From Rhodobacteraceae bacterium MED-G08 (lineage in GTDB: Bacteria > Pseudomonadota > Alphaproteobacteria > Rhodobacterales > Rhodobacteraceae): 60,757 nucleotides of DNA. Position numbers and translations under genes: made by a program. Each line of letters starts with the position of its first letter. The stretch's first letter is position 1. Shown here in pieces: positions 8,929 through 17,371 of the stretch. The DNA lies in assembly GCA_002457055.1 (NCBI GenBank), contig NTKT01000015.1, forward strand, positions 1 through 60,757. Direction: 5' to 3'. The notes under the pieces were generated by a model. It was given only the letters and a program-made list of their open reading frames with translations, searched no databases and was not told the DNA's origin.

Positions 8929-9375
8929 TTATTGTAGTAAGGACTCGGCAGAGGGGCCTCCAACATTTTGAAATAACCGAAATAGAAATGACATATTTTT
9001 TAGCCCAGATGGAGTGGTTCGATAATCTAGAATAACGATTTTACCCTTATCAATTCCAAATTTTTGAATATTACTTAGTCTATCATTGTCGTCGAAACTT
9101 AAAACAAGAACTTGCCGATCTATAGGTTTCGAAGCTCTTATGGAATTCTTCAAGACTTTGGACTGAACAAAATAAATGTTTCCATCATTTAAGATACCAC
9201 CAATTGATGGTGTTCCAAGCTTTTCGATAACACTATTTTTATCATCTTGAGATACAGAAACACTTGATAATTCTTCGTCACTAGGTATGTAACCATGATT
9301 ACGATATTGTTCGGAACAACCGAAAATAAGTACTAGTAAAGCAACACTTAAAATCTTTTTAAGAATTCCATTCAT
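8929..9375 (-). CDS. bamE: outer-membrane assembly lipoprotein BamE
   Basis: 148-residue lipoprotein with an N-terminal signal ending in LIFGC, so Cys20 is the likely lipidated residue. The following region (GYIPSDEELSSVSVSQDDKN, then VIEKLGTPSIGG) is the SmpA/OmlA fold of BamE, a small subunit of the BAM complex that inserts beta-barrel proteins in the outer membrane. It stands divergent from yceD, a common arrangement in Alphaproteobacteria. The lipobox has Phe at the minus-two position, slightly unusual but acceptable. Confidence 0.9.
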   Translation of the reverse strand: MNGILKKILSVALLVLIFGCSEQYRNHGYIPSDEELSSVSVSQDDKNSVIEKLGTPSIGGILNDGNIYFVQSKVLKNSIRASKPIDRQVLVLSFDDNDRLSNIQKFGIDKGKIVILDYRTTPSGLKNMSFLFRLFQNVGGPSAESLLQ

Positions 9376-9461
9376 GAATTAAGCCTACTTGATTAAAATA
9401 CAACGCTATCTTCAAGTACATCATATTGAATGTTCATTACAACCAAGGAAGAAATTTATAA

Positions 9462-10019
9462 ATGCCCAAAATTGAAATTTCTGACAAAATCATAAAATTC
9501 GCGAACTTAAATACGGTAAGGACGAATAGTTTTCATTGGAAGAGCGATGCAATTAATAACTCTAAGATCGCCAAACAGCTTGATTTACTTTCAGTTGAAA
9601 AAATTGACCTTAGAGGAAAGATAAGCGCTCACGGCAAAAAAAAGTGGTTACTATCTGGTAAATTGGGTGCAACAGCACTTCAACAATGTGTTGTGACGCT
9701 AGAAGCCGTAAAATGCCGTGTAGATGAAAAAATAAAGCGTATTTATATACCTTTAGAAGAAATACCTTCTTTAGAGAAAGATGACGGACGAGATGTTGAA
9801 CTCGAGTTAGACGAGAACTTAGAGCCATTAACCAATTCTTTAGATCTATCAACGATAGCATTAGAGGCTCTTGCCCTAGCATTGCCCGACTATCCGAGAT
9901 CAAATAATGCCGAGTATGTAACAAGATCGATAGGTATTGATGATCAAATAGTCGAAGAAGAAAATAGCCAAAATCCTTTTGCGATTTTAAATACCCTTAA
10001 GGAGAAGTTAAAGTCTTAA
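9462..10019 (+). CDS. yceD: DUF177/YceD family protein
   Basis: 185-residue acidic protein of the YceD family, which is linked to 23S rRNA accumulation and almost always precedes rpmF. The conserved elements are QQCVVTLEAVKCRVDEKI around residues 80-100 and the C-terminal DYPRSNN and NPFAILNTLK. AAGGA upstream of the ATG supports the start. The gene is divergent from bamE. The 131-base gap to rpmF is long, so rpmF may have its own promoter. Confidence 0.9.
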   Translation: MPKIEISDKIIKFANLNTVRTNSFHWKSDAINNSKIAKQLDLLSVEKIDLRGKISAHGKKKWLLSGKLGATALQQCVVTLEAVKCRVDEKIKRIYIPLEEIPSLEKDDGRDVELELDENLEPLTNSLDLSTIALEALALALPDYPRSNNAEYVTRSIGIDDQIVEEENSQNPFAILNTLKEKLKS

Positions 10020-10150
10020 AGAAAAGCATAAAATTTAACTAAATTCACAAAATAGGAAAAATTGGGTTGTATATCGGTGCAGAATAGATGTATTGCGCTA
10101 GGACGATAATCAACTTTGGGATAGACCCCCTATAATACTGAGATTTAGAC

Positions 10151-10357
10151 ATGGCTGTTCAGCAAAATAAAGTATCAAAGTCCAGACGAAATAATCGTAG
10201 AGCTCATGACGCTCTGGTGGCTGGGAACCCTAATGAGTGTCCAAATTGTGGTGAATTAAAACGTCCCCATCATATATGCGCATCTTGCGGCTTTTATGGA
10301 GATAAAGAAGTTATATCCATGACCGAGGAAATCGACTTGGATGATGACGCAGCCTAA
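10151..10357 (+). CDS. rpmF: 50S ribosomal protein L32
   Basis: 68 residues with the basic N-terminal block [20 protein letters not shown] and a four-cysteine zinc ribbon, [18 protein letters not shown]. All four Cys are present, so this is the zinc-binding form of L32. An acidic C-terminal tail follows. The ribosome binding site is weak for a ribosomal protein. The gene is followed 21 bases later by plsX, the classic link of ribosome and lipid genes. Confidence 0.97.
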   Translation: MAVQQNKVSKSRRNNRRAHDALVAGNPNECPNCGELKRPHHICASCGFYGDKEVISMTEEIDLDDDAA

Positions 10358-10378
10358 TTCCTAATAAAGGAAGGCGAC

Positions 10379-11473
10379 ATGACCACGACCGTAAAAAATA
10401 ATTCGGAGGTGGTGCATTCAGGCACAACTATAAGCATTGACGCTATGGGAGGTGATTTAGGACCATCTGCCATAGTATCAGGACTAGTGCGAGCTGCAAA
10501 AATAAATGACAGTATACACTTTCTTTTGCATGGCAAAAGTGAACTACTTAAAAAATTAGTAAATAAACGTCGCTCCTTGGTAGGCAGAGTTACGATAATA
10601 GATAGTCGTGAAGTAATAAAAATGGAGGACAAGCCTAGCCACGTGGTGAGACACGGAAAGGCAACCTCAATGTGGTCAGCCATTGAATCTGTAAGAGACG
10701 GCAAAGCCAGCGTTTGCGTCTCCTGTGGTAATACTGGAGCTTTGATGGCAATAAGTATGCTAAGACTACGTAAGCTTACTGGGGTAAACCGTCCTGCAAT
10801 TGCAATACTATGGCCATCTTCCAATCCTATGGGATTCAATGTTATGTTGGACGTAGGGGCTGACATTAGAGCTGAGGCAAAAGACTTACTACAATATGCT
10901 TTGATGGGAGTATCATACGCCAGAAACGGATTGGGAATACCAAAGCCAAGAGTTGGACTGCTTAATGTGGGGACTGAAGAGCATAAAGGCAGAAGTGAAC
11001 TAAAAGAAGCATTTTCAAAAATTGAGCACTGTCAAACAGACGCAAATTTTACTTTCGAGGGATTTGTAGAGGGTGGAGATATCCCTGGTTCAAAAGTTGA
11101 TGTTATAGTTACTGACGGCTTCACAGGAAATGTTGCTCTGAAAACAGGTGAAGGCACCGCAAGTTTAATTGGTTATTTACTTCGCGAGGCATTTAAATTT
11201 TCACCATTATCACGACTTGCAAGTATTTTAGCATATACCTCATTAAATCGACTTAAAATGAGAATCGATCCCAGAAGAGTTAACGGCGGGGTATTTTTGG
11301 GTCTAAATGGTACAGTAGTAAAATCACACGGCTCGGCTGACGCAACTGGAATCGAGGCAGCAATTAAATTAGCGTTTGAGCTCTCGAAGAATGATTTTTC
11401 ACAAAAAGTAGCCGCGCGGGTTGCATACGCAGGCGCAATTGATAACCATGTACAAGATGTTACAGATAAATAG
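10379..11473 (+). CDS. plsX: phosphate acyltransferase PlsX
   Basis: Makes acyl-phosphate from acyl-ACP, the acyl donor for PlsY in phospholipid synthesis. Diagnostic segments are ISIDAMGGDLGPSAIVSG near the N terminus, CVSCGNTGALMA, VDVIVTDGFTGNVALKTGEG and the C-terminal GLNGTVVKSHGSADA. Length (364) is normal. AAGGA precedes the ATG. It lies between rpmF and fabH, separated by 21 and 13 bases, so the block is an operon. Confidence 0.96.
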   Translation: MTTTVKNNSEVVHSGTTISIDAMGGDLGPSAIVSGLVRAAKINDSIHFLLHGKSELLKKLVNKRRSLVGRVTIIDSREVIKMEDKPSHVVRHGKATSMWSAIESVRDGKASVCVSCGNTGALMAISMLRLRKLTGVNRPAIAILWPSSNPMGFNVMLDVGADIRAEAKDLLQYALMGVSYARNGLGIPKPRVGLLNVGTEEHKGRSELKEAFSKIEHCQTDANFTFEGFVEGGDIPGSKVDVIVTDGFTGNVALKTGEGTASLIGYLLREAFKFSPLSRLASILAYTSLNRLKMRIDPRRVNGGVFLGLNGTVVKSHGSADATGIEAAIKLAFELSKNDFSQKVAARVAYAGAIDNHVQDVTDK

Positions 11474-11486
11474 TTTAGGATAATCA

Positions 11487-12458
11487 ATGACGGTTCGTGC
11501 TGTGATACAGGGATGTGGACACTACTTACCTAAACGAGTAGTTGATAATTCTGAATTCGAGAGAACCTTAGATACATCCGACGATTGGATTTCTAGTCGT
11601 TCTGGGATTAAACGCAGACATTTTGCAAACAAGGATGAGACCACCTCTGTCATGGCTACACTGGCAGCCAAAGAAGCGTTAGCAGATGCCAACTTACAGG
11701 CTGATGATATAGACGCAATCATTCTAGCAACTTCAACTTCAGATCTTACATTTCCCTCCGCTGCTACAATGGTACAGGCAAATTTAGGAATAGTAAAAGG
11801 TTTTGCCTATGACGTTCAGGCAGTTTGCGCTGGTTTTGTCTTTGCTCTAGCAAATGCGAATGCACTAATAATTTCGGGACAAGCAAAAAAAATCTTGGTG
11901 ATCGGTTCAGAGACGTTTTCAAAATTAATGGACTGGGAAGATAGATCCACGTGTGTACTTTTTGGCGATGGTGCCGGTGCGGTCATTTTGTCTGCAGAAA
12001 ATGGGAAAGGAGATAAATATGATCGTGGAATTTTAGCGTCTGACTTAAACTCTGACGGAAGACTGAAAGATATTTTATATGTGGACGGAGGCGTATCCAC
12101 GCAGTCTACTGGATATTTAAGGATGCATGGCAAAGAAGTTTATAGACACGCAATTGAGAAGTTAGCAACTACTGCTCAAGACTCCATGAAATCTGCAGGT
12201 ATTTCTGTTGAAGAAATTGACTGGATTGTGCCCCACCAAGCCAATATTAGGATTATTCATGGAACTGCAAAAAAGATGGGTATAACATCAGACCGTGTAT
12301 TAACGACAGTGCAGGATCACGGAAATACCTCCGCAGCCTCTATTCCCCTCGCCTTGTCAGTTTCAAAAATAAACGGGCATATTAAGAAAAATGACTTGAT
12401 TGTTACAGAGGCTATTGGAGGCGGGCTCGCTTGGGGATCGCTCGTTATACGCTGGTAA
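11487..12458 (+). CDS. fabH: 3-oxoacyl-ACP synthase III (KASIII)
   Basis: Initiates fatty-acid synthesis by condensing acetyl-CoA with malonyl-ACP. The Cys-His-Asn triad is complete: Cys in DVQAVCAGFVFA (about residue 113), His in WIVPHQANIR and Asn in DHGNTSAASIP. The 323-residue length matches the family. Thirteen bases separate it from plsX. Loops match the standard enzyme rather than secondary-metabolite variants. Confidence 0.96.
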   Translation: MTVRAVIQGCGHYLPKRVVDNSEFERTLDTSDDWISSRSGIKRRHFANKDETTSVMATLAAKEALADANLQADDIDAIILATSTSDLTFPSAATMVQANLGIVKGFAYDVQAVCAGFVFALANANALIISGQAKKILVIGSETFSKLMDWEDRSTCVLFGDGAGAVILSAENGKGDKYDRGILASDLNSDGRLKDILYVDGGVSTQSTGYLRMHGKEVYRHAIEKLATTAQDSMKSAGISVEEIDWIVPHQANIRIIHGTAKKMGITSDRVLTTVQDHGNTSAASIPLALSVSKINGHIKKNDLIVTEAIGGGLAWGSLVIRW

Positions 12459-12511
12459 ACCTAAATATATAAAAAAAATTAACAACTTTATTTATCGTTG
12501 TCCCATTTAAG

Positions 12512-12541
12512 TTGACTTACTAAATTTGTGAGCACTACAAT
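12512..12541 (+). promoter_or_regulatory. sigma70-type promoter for ihfA
   Basis: TTGACT (12512-12517) and TACAAT (12536-12541) are separated by 18 bases in the gap between fabH and ihfA. Both boxes are close to consensus. Transcription would begin near 12548, just before the ribosome binding site GGGGGA and the ATG at 12566. Confidence 0.55.
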
Positions 12542-12565
12542 TAGATAAAAATGGGGGATTATTAA

Positions 12566-12862
12566 ATGAGTGAAAAGACGTTAACGCGAATGGATTTAAG
12601 TGAATCAGTTTTTCGGGAGGTTGGACTTTCCAGAAACGAGTCATCCGATTTAGTAGAAAGCGTGCTCGAGAAAATTAGTGCATCGCTCGTAGCAGGTGAA
12701 CAAGTTAAGATTTCTTCATTTGGAACATTCAGTATTCGTCAGAAAAACGCCAGAGTTGGGCGAAATCCGAAAACAGGCGAAGAAGCGCCTATACCGCCCA
12801 GAAGAGTTCTGACATTCCGACCCTCTCATTTGATGAAAGACAGAGTGTCAGAAGGGAAATAA
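12566..12862 (+). CDS. ihfA: integration host factor, alpha subunit
   Basis: 98-residue DNA-bending protein of the HU/IHF family. It begins [20 protein letters not shown] and carries the beta-arm signature [20 protein letters not shown] with the intercalating Pro. The start is supported by GGGGGA upstream. IHF forms a heterodimer with IhfB, whose gene is not in the window. Its place after fabH and before a merR-type gene is typical of Rhodobacterales. Confidence 0.95.
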   Translation: MSEKTLTRMDLSESVFREVGLSRNESSDLVESVLEKISASLVAGEQVKISSFGTFSIRQKNARVGRNPKTGEEAPIPPRRVLTFRPSHLMKDRVSEGK

Positions 12863-12881
12863 ATAAGGTTATTGTAGAGTT

Positions 12882-13487
12882 ATGTCAAAATCTGAGAAAG
12901 CTTTTCGTAATATAAGTGAAGTTTCAGAGTGGCTAGATACCCCGACTCATGTACTGAGGTTTTGGGAAAGTAAATTCAGTCAAATTAAACCGATTAAACG
13001 AGCTGGGGGACGGCGTTATTACCGTCCAAAAGACATGCTTATTATTGGTGGAATAAAACAGCTACTGCATATTGAGGGACATACCATCAAGGGTGCGAAA
13101 CAAGTTTTTCGCGAAAAGGGCCTAAATTACGTCGTAGGACTATCAAAACCCTTAATGTCCCAAGATCTCGGGGGAACAAGCAGCGATAAAGAGAGCATTA
13201 CAAAAGTCGTTAAACCTATTGAAAAAATGAGCAATGCAAAACTTGTTTCTGTGAAAAGTGAACAACTCAATACTTCAAGCCCAAAAGTCCCAGAACAACC
13301 AGGCCTTTTTGACTTTTTTGAGGCAGAAAATCAGAAAATTGATCCAAAACCCATCGAAAATAAAACGAGCGAAGTGTTTTCAACATCAGTTTTATTGAGA
13401 GAGATCGAGAATTTTAACAACGACCAGGTAAACAAAATTACACCGATAATAAATGATATGAAAAATCTGATTTCATTATGGAAGTAA
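12882..13487 (+). CDS. MerR-family transcriptional regulator
   Basis: 201 residues. An N-terminal winged helix-turn-helix of MerR type covers residues about 8-80 ([20 protein letters not shown], then [11 protein letters not shown]). The rest is a low-complexity linker and a short helical tail with no metal-binding Cys cluster, so it is not an obvious metal or redox sensor. The gene follows ihfA by 19 bases and is probably co-transcribed. Its target is unknown. Confidence 0.9.
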   Translation: MSKSEKAFRNISEVSEWLDTPTHVLRFWESKFSQIKPIKRAGGRRYYRPKDMLIIGGIKQLLHIEGHTIKGAKQVFREKGLNYVVGLSKPLMSQDLGGTSSDKESITKVVKPIEKMSNAKLVSVKSEQLNTSSPKVPEQPGLFDFFEAENQKIDPKPIENKTSEVFSTSVLLREIENFNNDQVNKITPIINDMKNLISLWK

Positions 13488-13510
13488 AAAAAAGTAAGAA
13501 AATTTTTAAC

Positions 13511-13538
13511 TTGTGTATGGGAAAAAAACCAGTAATTA
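13511..13538 (+). promoter_or_regulatory. candidate promoter for tRNA-Pro
   Basis: TTGTGT (13511-13516) and TAATTA (13533-13538) are spaced by 16 bases, placing the start of transcription a few bases before the tRNA at 13553. A perfect 10-bp palindrome, GTGTTAACAC (13541-13550), covers the likely start site. Box matches are moderate. Confidence 0.35.
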
Positions 13539-13552
13539 GGGTGTTAACACGG

Positions 13553-13629
13553 CGGGCTATGGCGCAGCCTGGTAGCGCGTCCGTCTGGGGGACGGAAGGT
13601 CGCAGGTTCAAGTCCTGCTAGCCCGACCA
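13553..13629 (+). tRNA. tRNA-Pro, anticodon GGG
   Basis: 77 bases fold as a complete cloverleaf. The acceptor stem pairs CGGGCTA with TAGCCCG, followed by A and an encoded CCA end (13627-13629). The anticodon stem is TCCGT/ACGGA with loop CTGGGGG, giving anticodon GGG at 13587-13589, which reads CCC and CCU proline codons. The T arm has the expected GGTTCAA loop. It stands alone between merR and dcd. Confidence 0.97.
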
Positions 13630-13666
13630 TGTGAATTTCTATTATATTGTATTGGAAGTATTGTAA

Positions 13667-14746
13667 ATGAACGGAGTTCTCCCAAATCAGGAAATAGAGA
13701 AACTCATTGAAGTTGGTTCAATTACGTCAGATGTTCCAATAGACCCTGAACAAATACAACCTGCAAGTCTAGATTTGAGGCTAAGTGGTAAAGCGTTTCG
13801 TATAAGAGCATCTTTTTTGCCCGGAAGCCGTGAAAAAGTTGAAGATCGATTAAAATCTTTAAAAATGCATGAAATTGATTTAAGAGACGGTGCAGTGCTA
13901 GAGAAAGGGTGTGTTTATTTAGTACCGCTCCTCGAAGAACTAAATTTATCACAAGATATCCAGGCTGCAGCCAACGCTAAAAGCTCAACCGGGCGCCTCG
14001 ATTTATTAACCAGGGTAATTACAAACTCCGGGGAAGAGTTCGATCGGGTTTCCAGTGGATATTGCGGCAAACTATACGCGGAAATATGCCCCCGCTCTTT
14101 TTCGGTATTAGTGCGACAGGGAATGAAACTCAATCAAATCAGATTTAGAAATAAAAATACGACTTTGAATGATGAAGACTTAACAGCTCTTCATGCTAAA
14201 GAAAAATTAGTACCTGGAAACGCTATAATTGATGACGGACTTGGATTTTCAGTAGATTTAAGACCATCACAAGGTGACTTGGTCGGTTACAGAGCAAAAC
14301 CACACACTGGAATAATTGATCTAGATCTAATTGATTACTACGATCCAGCGGAATTTTGGGATGAGATAAAAACTTCACAAGGTGAGATAATTTTAGACCC
14401 CGGTGCATTTTATATTTTGGTTAGTCGTGAGAGTGTTCACATACCGCCAGAATACGCTGCGGAAATGGCACCATATGTCGCCATGGTTGGCGAATTCAGG
14501 GTTCATTACGCCGGCTTTTTTGATCCAGGTTTTGGTCACAATGCAGCAGGTGGATCAGGCGCGCGTGGCGTATTGGAAGTAAGATGCCATGAAGCCCCAT
14601 TTGTATTGGAGCATGGTCAAGTTGTAGGACGTTTGATATATGAAAAAATGTCCAAGCGACCTACAAAACTATATGGTCAAGGGGTAAAATCAAATTATCA
14701 AGGTCAACGACTAAAATTATCAAAACACTTCAAGAAAAGTTTCTGA
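13667..14746 (+). CDS. dcd: 2'-deoxycytidine 5'-triphosphate deaminase (long form)
   Basis: Deaminates dCTP to dUTP on the way to thymidylate. At 359 residues it is about twice the length of the E. coli enzyme and contains two dUTPase-like domains in tandem, the long form usual in Alphaproteobacteria. Visible motifs are QPASLDLRLSGKAFRI at the N terminus, AANAKSSTGRLDLLTRV around residue 100 and MVGEFRVHYAGFFDPGFG in the second domain. The gene starts 37 bases after the tRNA and ends convergent with scpB. Confidence 0.92.
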   Translation: MNGVLPNQEIEKLIEVGSITSDVPIDPEQIQPASLDLRLSGKAFRIRASFLPGSREKVEDRLKSLKMHEIDLRDGAVLEKGCVYLVPLLEELNLSQDIQAAANAKSSTGRLDLLTRVITNSGEEFDRVSSGYCGKLYAEICPRSFSVLVRQGMKLNQIRFRNKNTTLNDEDLTALHAKEKLVPGNAIIDDGLGFSVDLRPSQGDLVGYRAKPHTGIIDLDLIDYYDPAEFWDEIKTSQGEIILDPGAFYILVSRESVHIPPEYAAEMAPYVAMVGEFRVHYAGFFDPGFGHNAAGGSGARGVLEVRCHEAPFVLEHGQVVGRLIYEKMSKRPTKLYGQGVKSNYQGQRLKLSKHFKKSF

Positions 14747-14771
14747 GTTTTTAATACTCAAAGAGTTGTTT

Positions 14772-15464
14772 TTATTCCTCAAAAAGCTCAGGCTGATCTA
14801 AATTCTCTGATAAACCTTGATCTTCTTTATCGATCCCTTCCCCAGTGTCTTTAACATTTGGGATAGTACTTTCGAGCAAACCAGCAGACTTCAATTCCTT
14901 AAGACCAGGCAGATCTTTTGCACTCTCTAGCCCAAAGTGATCCAAGAAATGTTGAGTGACAACAAAAGTAACTGGCCTTCCTGGAGTCATTTTTCGTCTG
15001 CCAAATTTTATCCAATCCATCTCTAAAAGTAAATCAACAGTACCCTTAGAAACTCCAACACCTCGGACCTCTTCAATTTCTAACCTTGTCACAGGTTGAT
15101 GGTAAGCAATTATAGCTAATGTTTCCACTGCTGCACGACTCAATTTACGAGTTTCGATAGTCTCTTTTCTCATTAAAAAACTAAGATCAGCGCTAGTGCG
15201 CATCGCCCAACCATCACCAACTTTTACTAAATTAACACCGCGGCTACTATATTGCACTTTTAATTCATCTAGAGCAAATGCGGGATCAGATCCTTGCGGC
15301 ATTCTGTTTTTTAACTCTGCAACTGTAACTGGTGTAGAGGAAGCAAATAGAATTGCCTCCACCATACGCCGTTGTTCAGGTATTGATGGAGCCTCGAAAA
15401 GGTTGGCTTGGTCAACTTCACCCATCTTGTGCTCACCTAACGATTTATTTGATTGATCACTCAT
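14772..15464 (-). CDS. scpB: segregation and condensation protein B
   Basis: 230-residue winged-helix protein, kleisin partner of the SMC-ScpA complex. Typical segments are MVEAILFASSTPVTVAELK, LSRAAVETLAIIAYHQPVTR and IEEVRGVGVSKGTVDLLLE. The tail after about residue 185 is acidic and low in complexity. Its ATG overlaps the scpA stop by four bases, so the two are translationally coupled. It is convergent with dcd; no strong terminator lies between them. Confidence 0.94.
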   Translation of the reverse strand: MSDQSNKSLGEHKMGEVDQANLFEAPSIPEQRRMVEAILFASSTPVTVAELKNRMPQGSDPAFALDELKVQYSSRGVNLVKVGDGWAMRTSADLSFLMRKETIETRKLSRAAVETLAIIAYHQPVTRLEIEEVRGVGVSKGTVDLLLEMDWIKFGRRKMTPGRPVTFVVTQHFLDHFGLESAKDLPGLKELKSAGLLESTIPNVKDTGEGIDKEDQGLSENLDQPELFEE

Positions 15465-16255
15465 TCAGTGGTCCTTTTCCTAAGCTCAATTTTAGCAAAG
15501 GTCTCTGTTTGTCTAAGTTCAACCGCTCCTGACTTAACTAACTCAAGAGTTGCTGCAAAGGTCGCAGCGGTAGCTGCCCTCACTCTCTTTGGCTCATTTT
15601 GCCATTCTTCTGGCAAAAAACTCATCAGATCGTTCCAATCTCCTGAAAATCCAAGCAACTCTCGCATTCTTTCTAAAGCACTCTCCATTGTGAATACACT
15701 TTCTCTATCCGCACTAAAAGGCTTGAAGTCATCACGTGTGCGAATCCGGGCATATCCCTGCATTAGATCGAGAAGGCTCAATGTATAGTTGATCGTACGT
15801 TTTTTCTCTAAAGCTTCAGGAATACCTCTTGAAAAAAAATCTTTACCGAGTTGATTTCGAGCAATTAATTTAGCGCCAGCGTTCCTCATCGCTTGTAATC
15901 GTTCTAGCCGGAATGCCAAGATGGCGCTCAATTCTTCTCCCGTTGGCCCATCATCATTCGGATCAGCCGGAAGTAATAAACGCGATTTGAGAAATGCAAG
16001 CCAAGCGGCCATTACGAGATAGTCAGCAGCCAATTCTATCCGTAATTCTTTTGCTTTTGCTACAAAATCTAAATACTGGCTAGCCAGCTGAGAAATAGAA
16101 ATTTTAAGTAAGTCTACTTTTTGGGTTCTGGATAAAGTCAGTAACATATCCAGAGGCCCCTCGAAACCATCTACATTGACGACTAAATTTTCCGGAGAAT
16201 TTTCAGAGATATAATCATTTTCTGTAAAAAATTCTAAGTTCGGTGTGTTACTCAT
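15461..16255 (-). CDS. scpA: segregation and condensation protein A
   Basis: 264-residue kleisin that links the heads of SMC. Key segments are NVDGFEGPLDMLLTLSRTQK at the N terminus and ELAADYLVMAAWLAFLKSRL. In related Rhodobacterales scpA normally follows nagZ; here the next upstream gene is the SPOR protein, with a 112-base gap and no nagZ. It is coupled to scpB by a four-base overlap. Confidence 0.94.
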   Translation of the reverse strand: MSNTPNLEFFTENDYISENSPENLVVNVDGFEGPLDMLLTLSRTQKVDLLKISISQLASQYLDFVAKAKELRIELAADYLVMAAWLAFLKSRLLLPADPNDDGPTGEELSAILAFRLERLQAMRNAGAKLIARNQLGKDFFSRGIPEALEKKRTINYTLSLLDLMQGYARIRTRDDFKPFSADRESVFTMESALERMRELLGFSGDWNDLMSFLPEEWQNEPKRVRAATAATFAATLELVKSGAVELRQTETFAKIELRKRTTE

Positions 16256-16367
16256 ACTTCACTCTTGCGGACCCCTTAACAAGGCTGATCTTTCAGAACA
16301 AAGATGTCAAGTAATTGCATGGAAGAATCCGTAAATTAGAAAAATTTACTCAAGAGATTCTCTTAAT

Positions 16368-17309
16368 TCACTTTGCTATTACGGGCACACAGTTTTCTTG
16401 AGATATGACCGCAGAACAAAAGCGGCTAGCGTCATCAATATTAACAAAGCCACCTAATCTTAAACGGTATATCTCGGCACCATTTCTTTTAATACGTTCG
16501 ACATATTTTGGCCTACCAGCCAAAATAACTGAAAGATTTTTGGAAAGCCTATCCCATTCCTCAAAAGCTACTGTTTCTGTTGGGAATGTTCCAAATTGAA
16601 CCACCGCAAGGCCTGTCTCAACAGAAGCAAGAGCTGGACGAATGACAGTCTCAGTAGTAGACATACTTACTTCAAGTAACGAACCTGGTCTAGGCCTGGG
16701 TTTTATTTGTTTGAATTTATTGTTTTGCGCAAAAGCATTGCCTATTAAATTATCAGCGCTTGGCTTCAAAGCTAGAGCAAGGGCGGCAGCCACTAATTCA
16801 GATTGATTTTCAGTGATAGTATAATTCGCGGTATTAGTTACTGTATTGACTGGTTCGAATGAAATTTCTTTCGAAAGATTGGGCTCAATTATCCCTACAT
16901 GAATTTGATTTTTTAGTGTAGCTTGCCTATCAATTATCTTTTTTTGTCCTACAGCCTGAAATATCGTTATATCGTCAGGGGTTAATTTTTCGGTGCTAGG
17001 GGCTAATTCTACTGCCTGAGGATTGGGTGGTAATTCTTGTGAGGCAATCTTCGTCACAGCTAATTCAATGTTTTCTGCCTCAATACCCCCTGGGGTATCC
17101 GGAGCGACCCTTAGTGGTCCCGGTTGAGCCGCGACAATTGGTATTCCGTTTATATCACGAGAAATGATATTGTATGCCCAATAACCTGCCCACAATATCA
17201 GATTTAAACTTATTATAGCACCAAATATTGAAAAAATAGATAATTTGCTGTTTTGGATATCTTTATTTGAATTCCCTACAGCGCTGGCTGAATAAAGCTG
17301 CTCAGTCAT
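16368..17309 (-). CDS. SPOR-domain inner-membrane protein
   Basis: Bitopic protein of about 313 residues: a short cytoplasmic N terminus, one membrane helix (about residues 25-48, ending WAGYWAYNII), a long proline-rich periplasmic linker, and a C-terminal SPOR domain of about 75 residues (VVQFGTFPTETVAFEEW through RLRLGGFVN). SPOR domains bind denuded glycan strands at the division septum, so a role in cell division or envelope maintenance is likely. The ATG at 17309 has GAGAGG five bases upstream and is preferred to a longer frame that starts at 17351. It sits directly downstream of argS. Confidence 0.87.
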   Translation of the reverse strand: MTEQLYSASAVGNSNKDIQNSKLSIFSIFGAIISLNLILWAGYWAYNIISRDINGIPIVAAQPGPLRVAPDTPGGIEAENIELAVTKIASQELPPNPQAVELAPSTEKLTPDDITIFQAVGQKKIIDRQATLKNQIHVGIIEPNLSKEISFEPVNTVTNTANYTITENQSELVAAALALALKPSADNLIGNAFAQNNKFKQIKPRPRPGSLLEVSMSTTETVIRPALASVETGLAVVQFGTFPTETVAFEEWDRLSKNLSVILAGRPKYVERIKRNGAEIYRLRLGGFVNIDDASRFCSAVISQENCVPVIAK

Positions 17310-17371
17310 TAAAACCTCTCTTCGCTGGGTTATCCCAGCACCTTGCCTCATAAACCGCAGAATTATCGTTT

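Noticed and set aside
10131-10136. TATAAT just before rpmF as a -10 box
   Set aside because: No -35 box at the right distance, and a start from it would leave only about eight bases before the ATG, too short for a ribosome binding site.
14737-14770. TGAGT/ACTCA hairpin between dcd and scpB as a bidirectional terminator
   Set aside because: The stem is only five pairs with an AT loop, and the T-run is displaced on both strands.
16305-16310. TTGACA on the minus strand upstream of scpA
   Set aside because: The -35 match is perfect, but no -10 box occurs at 16-19 bases.
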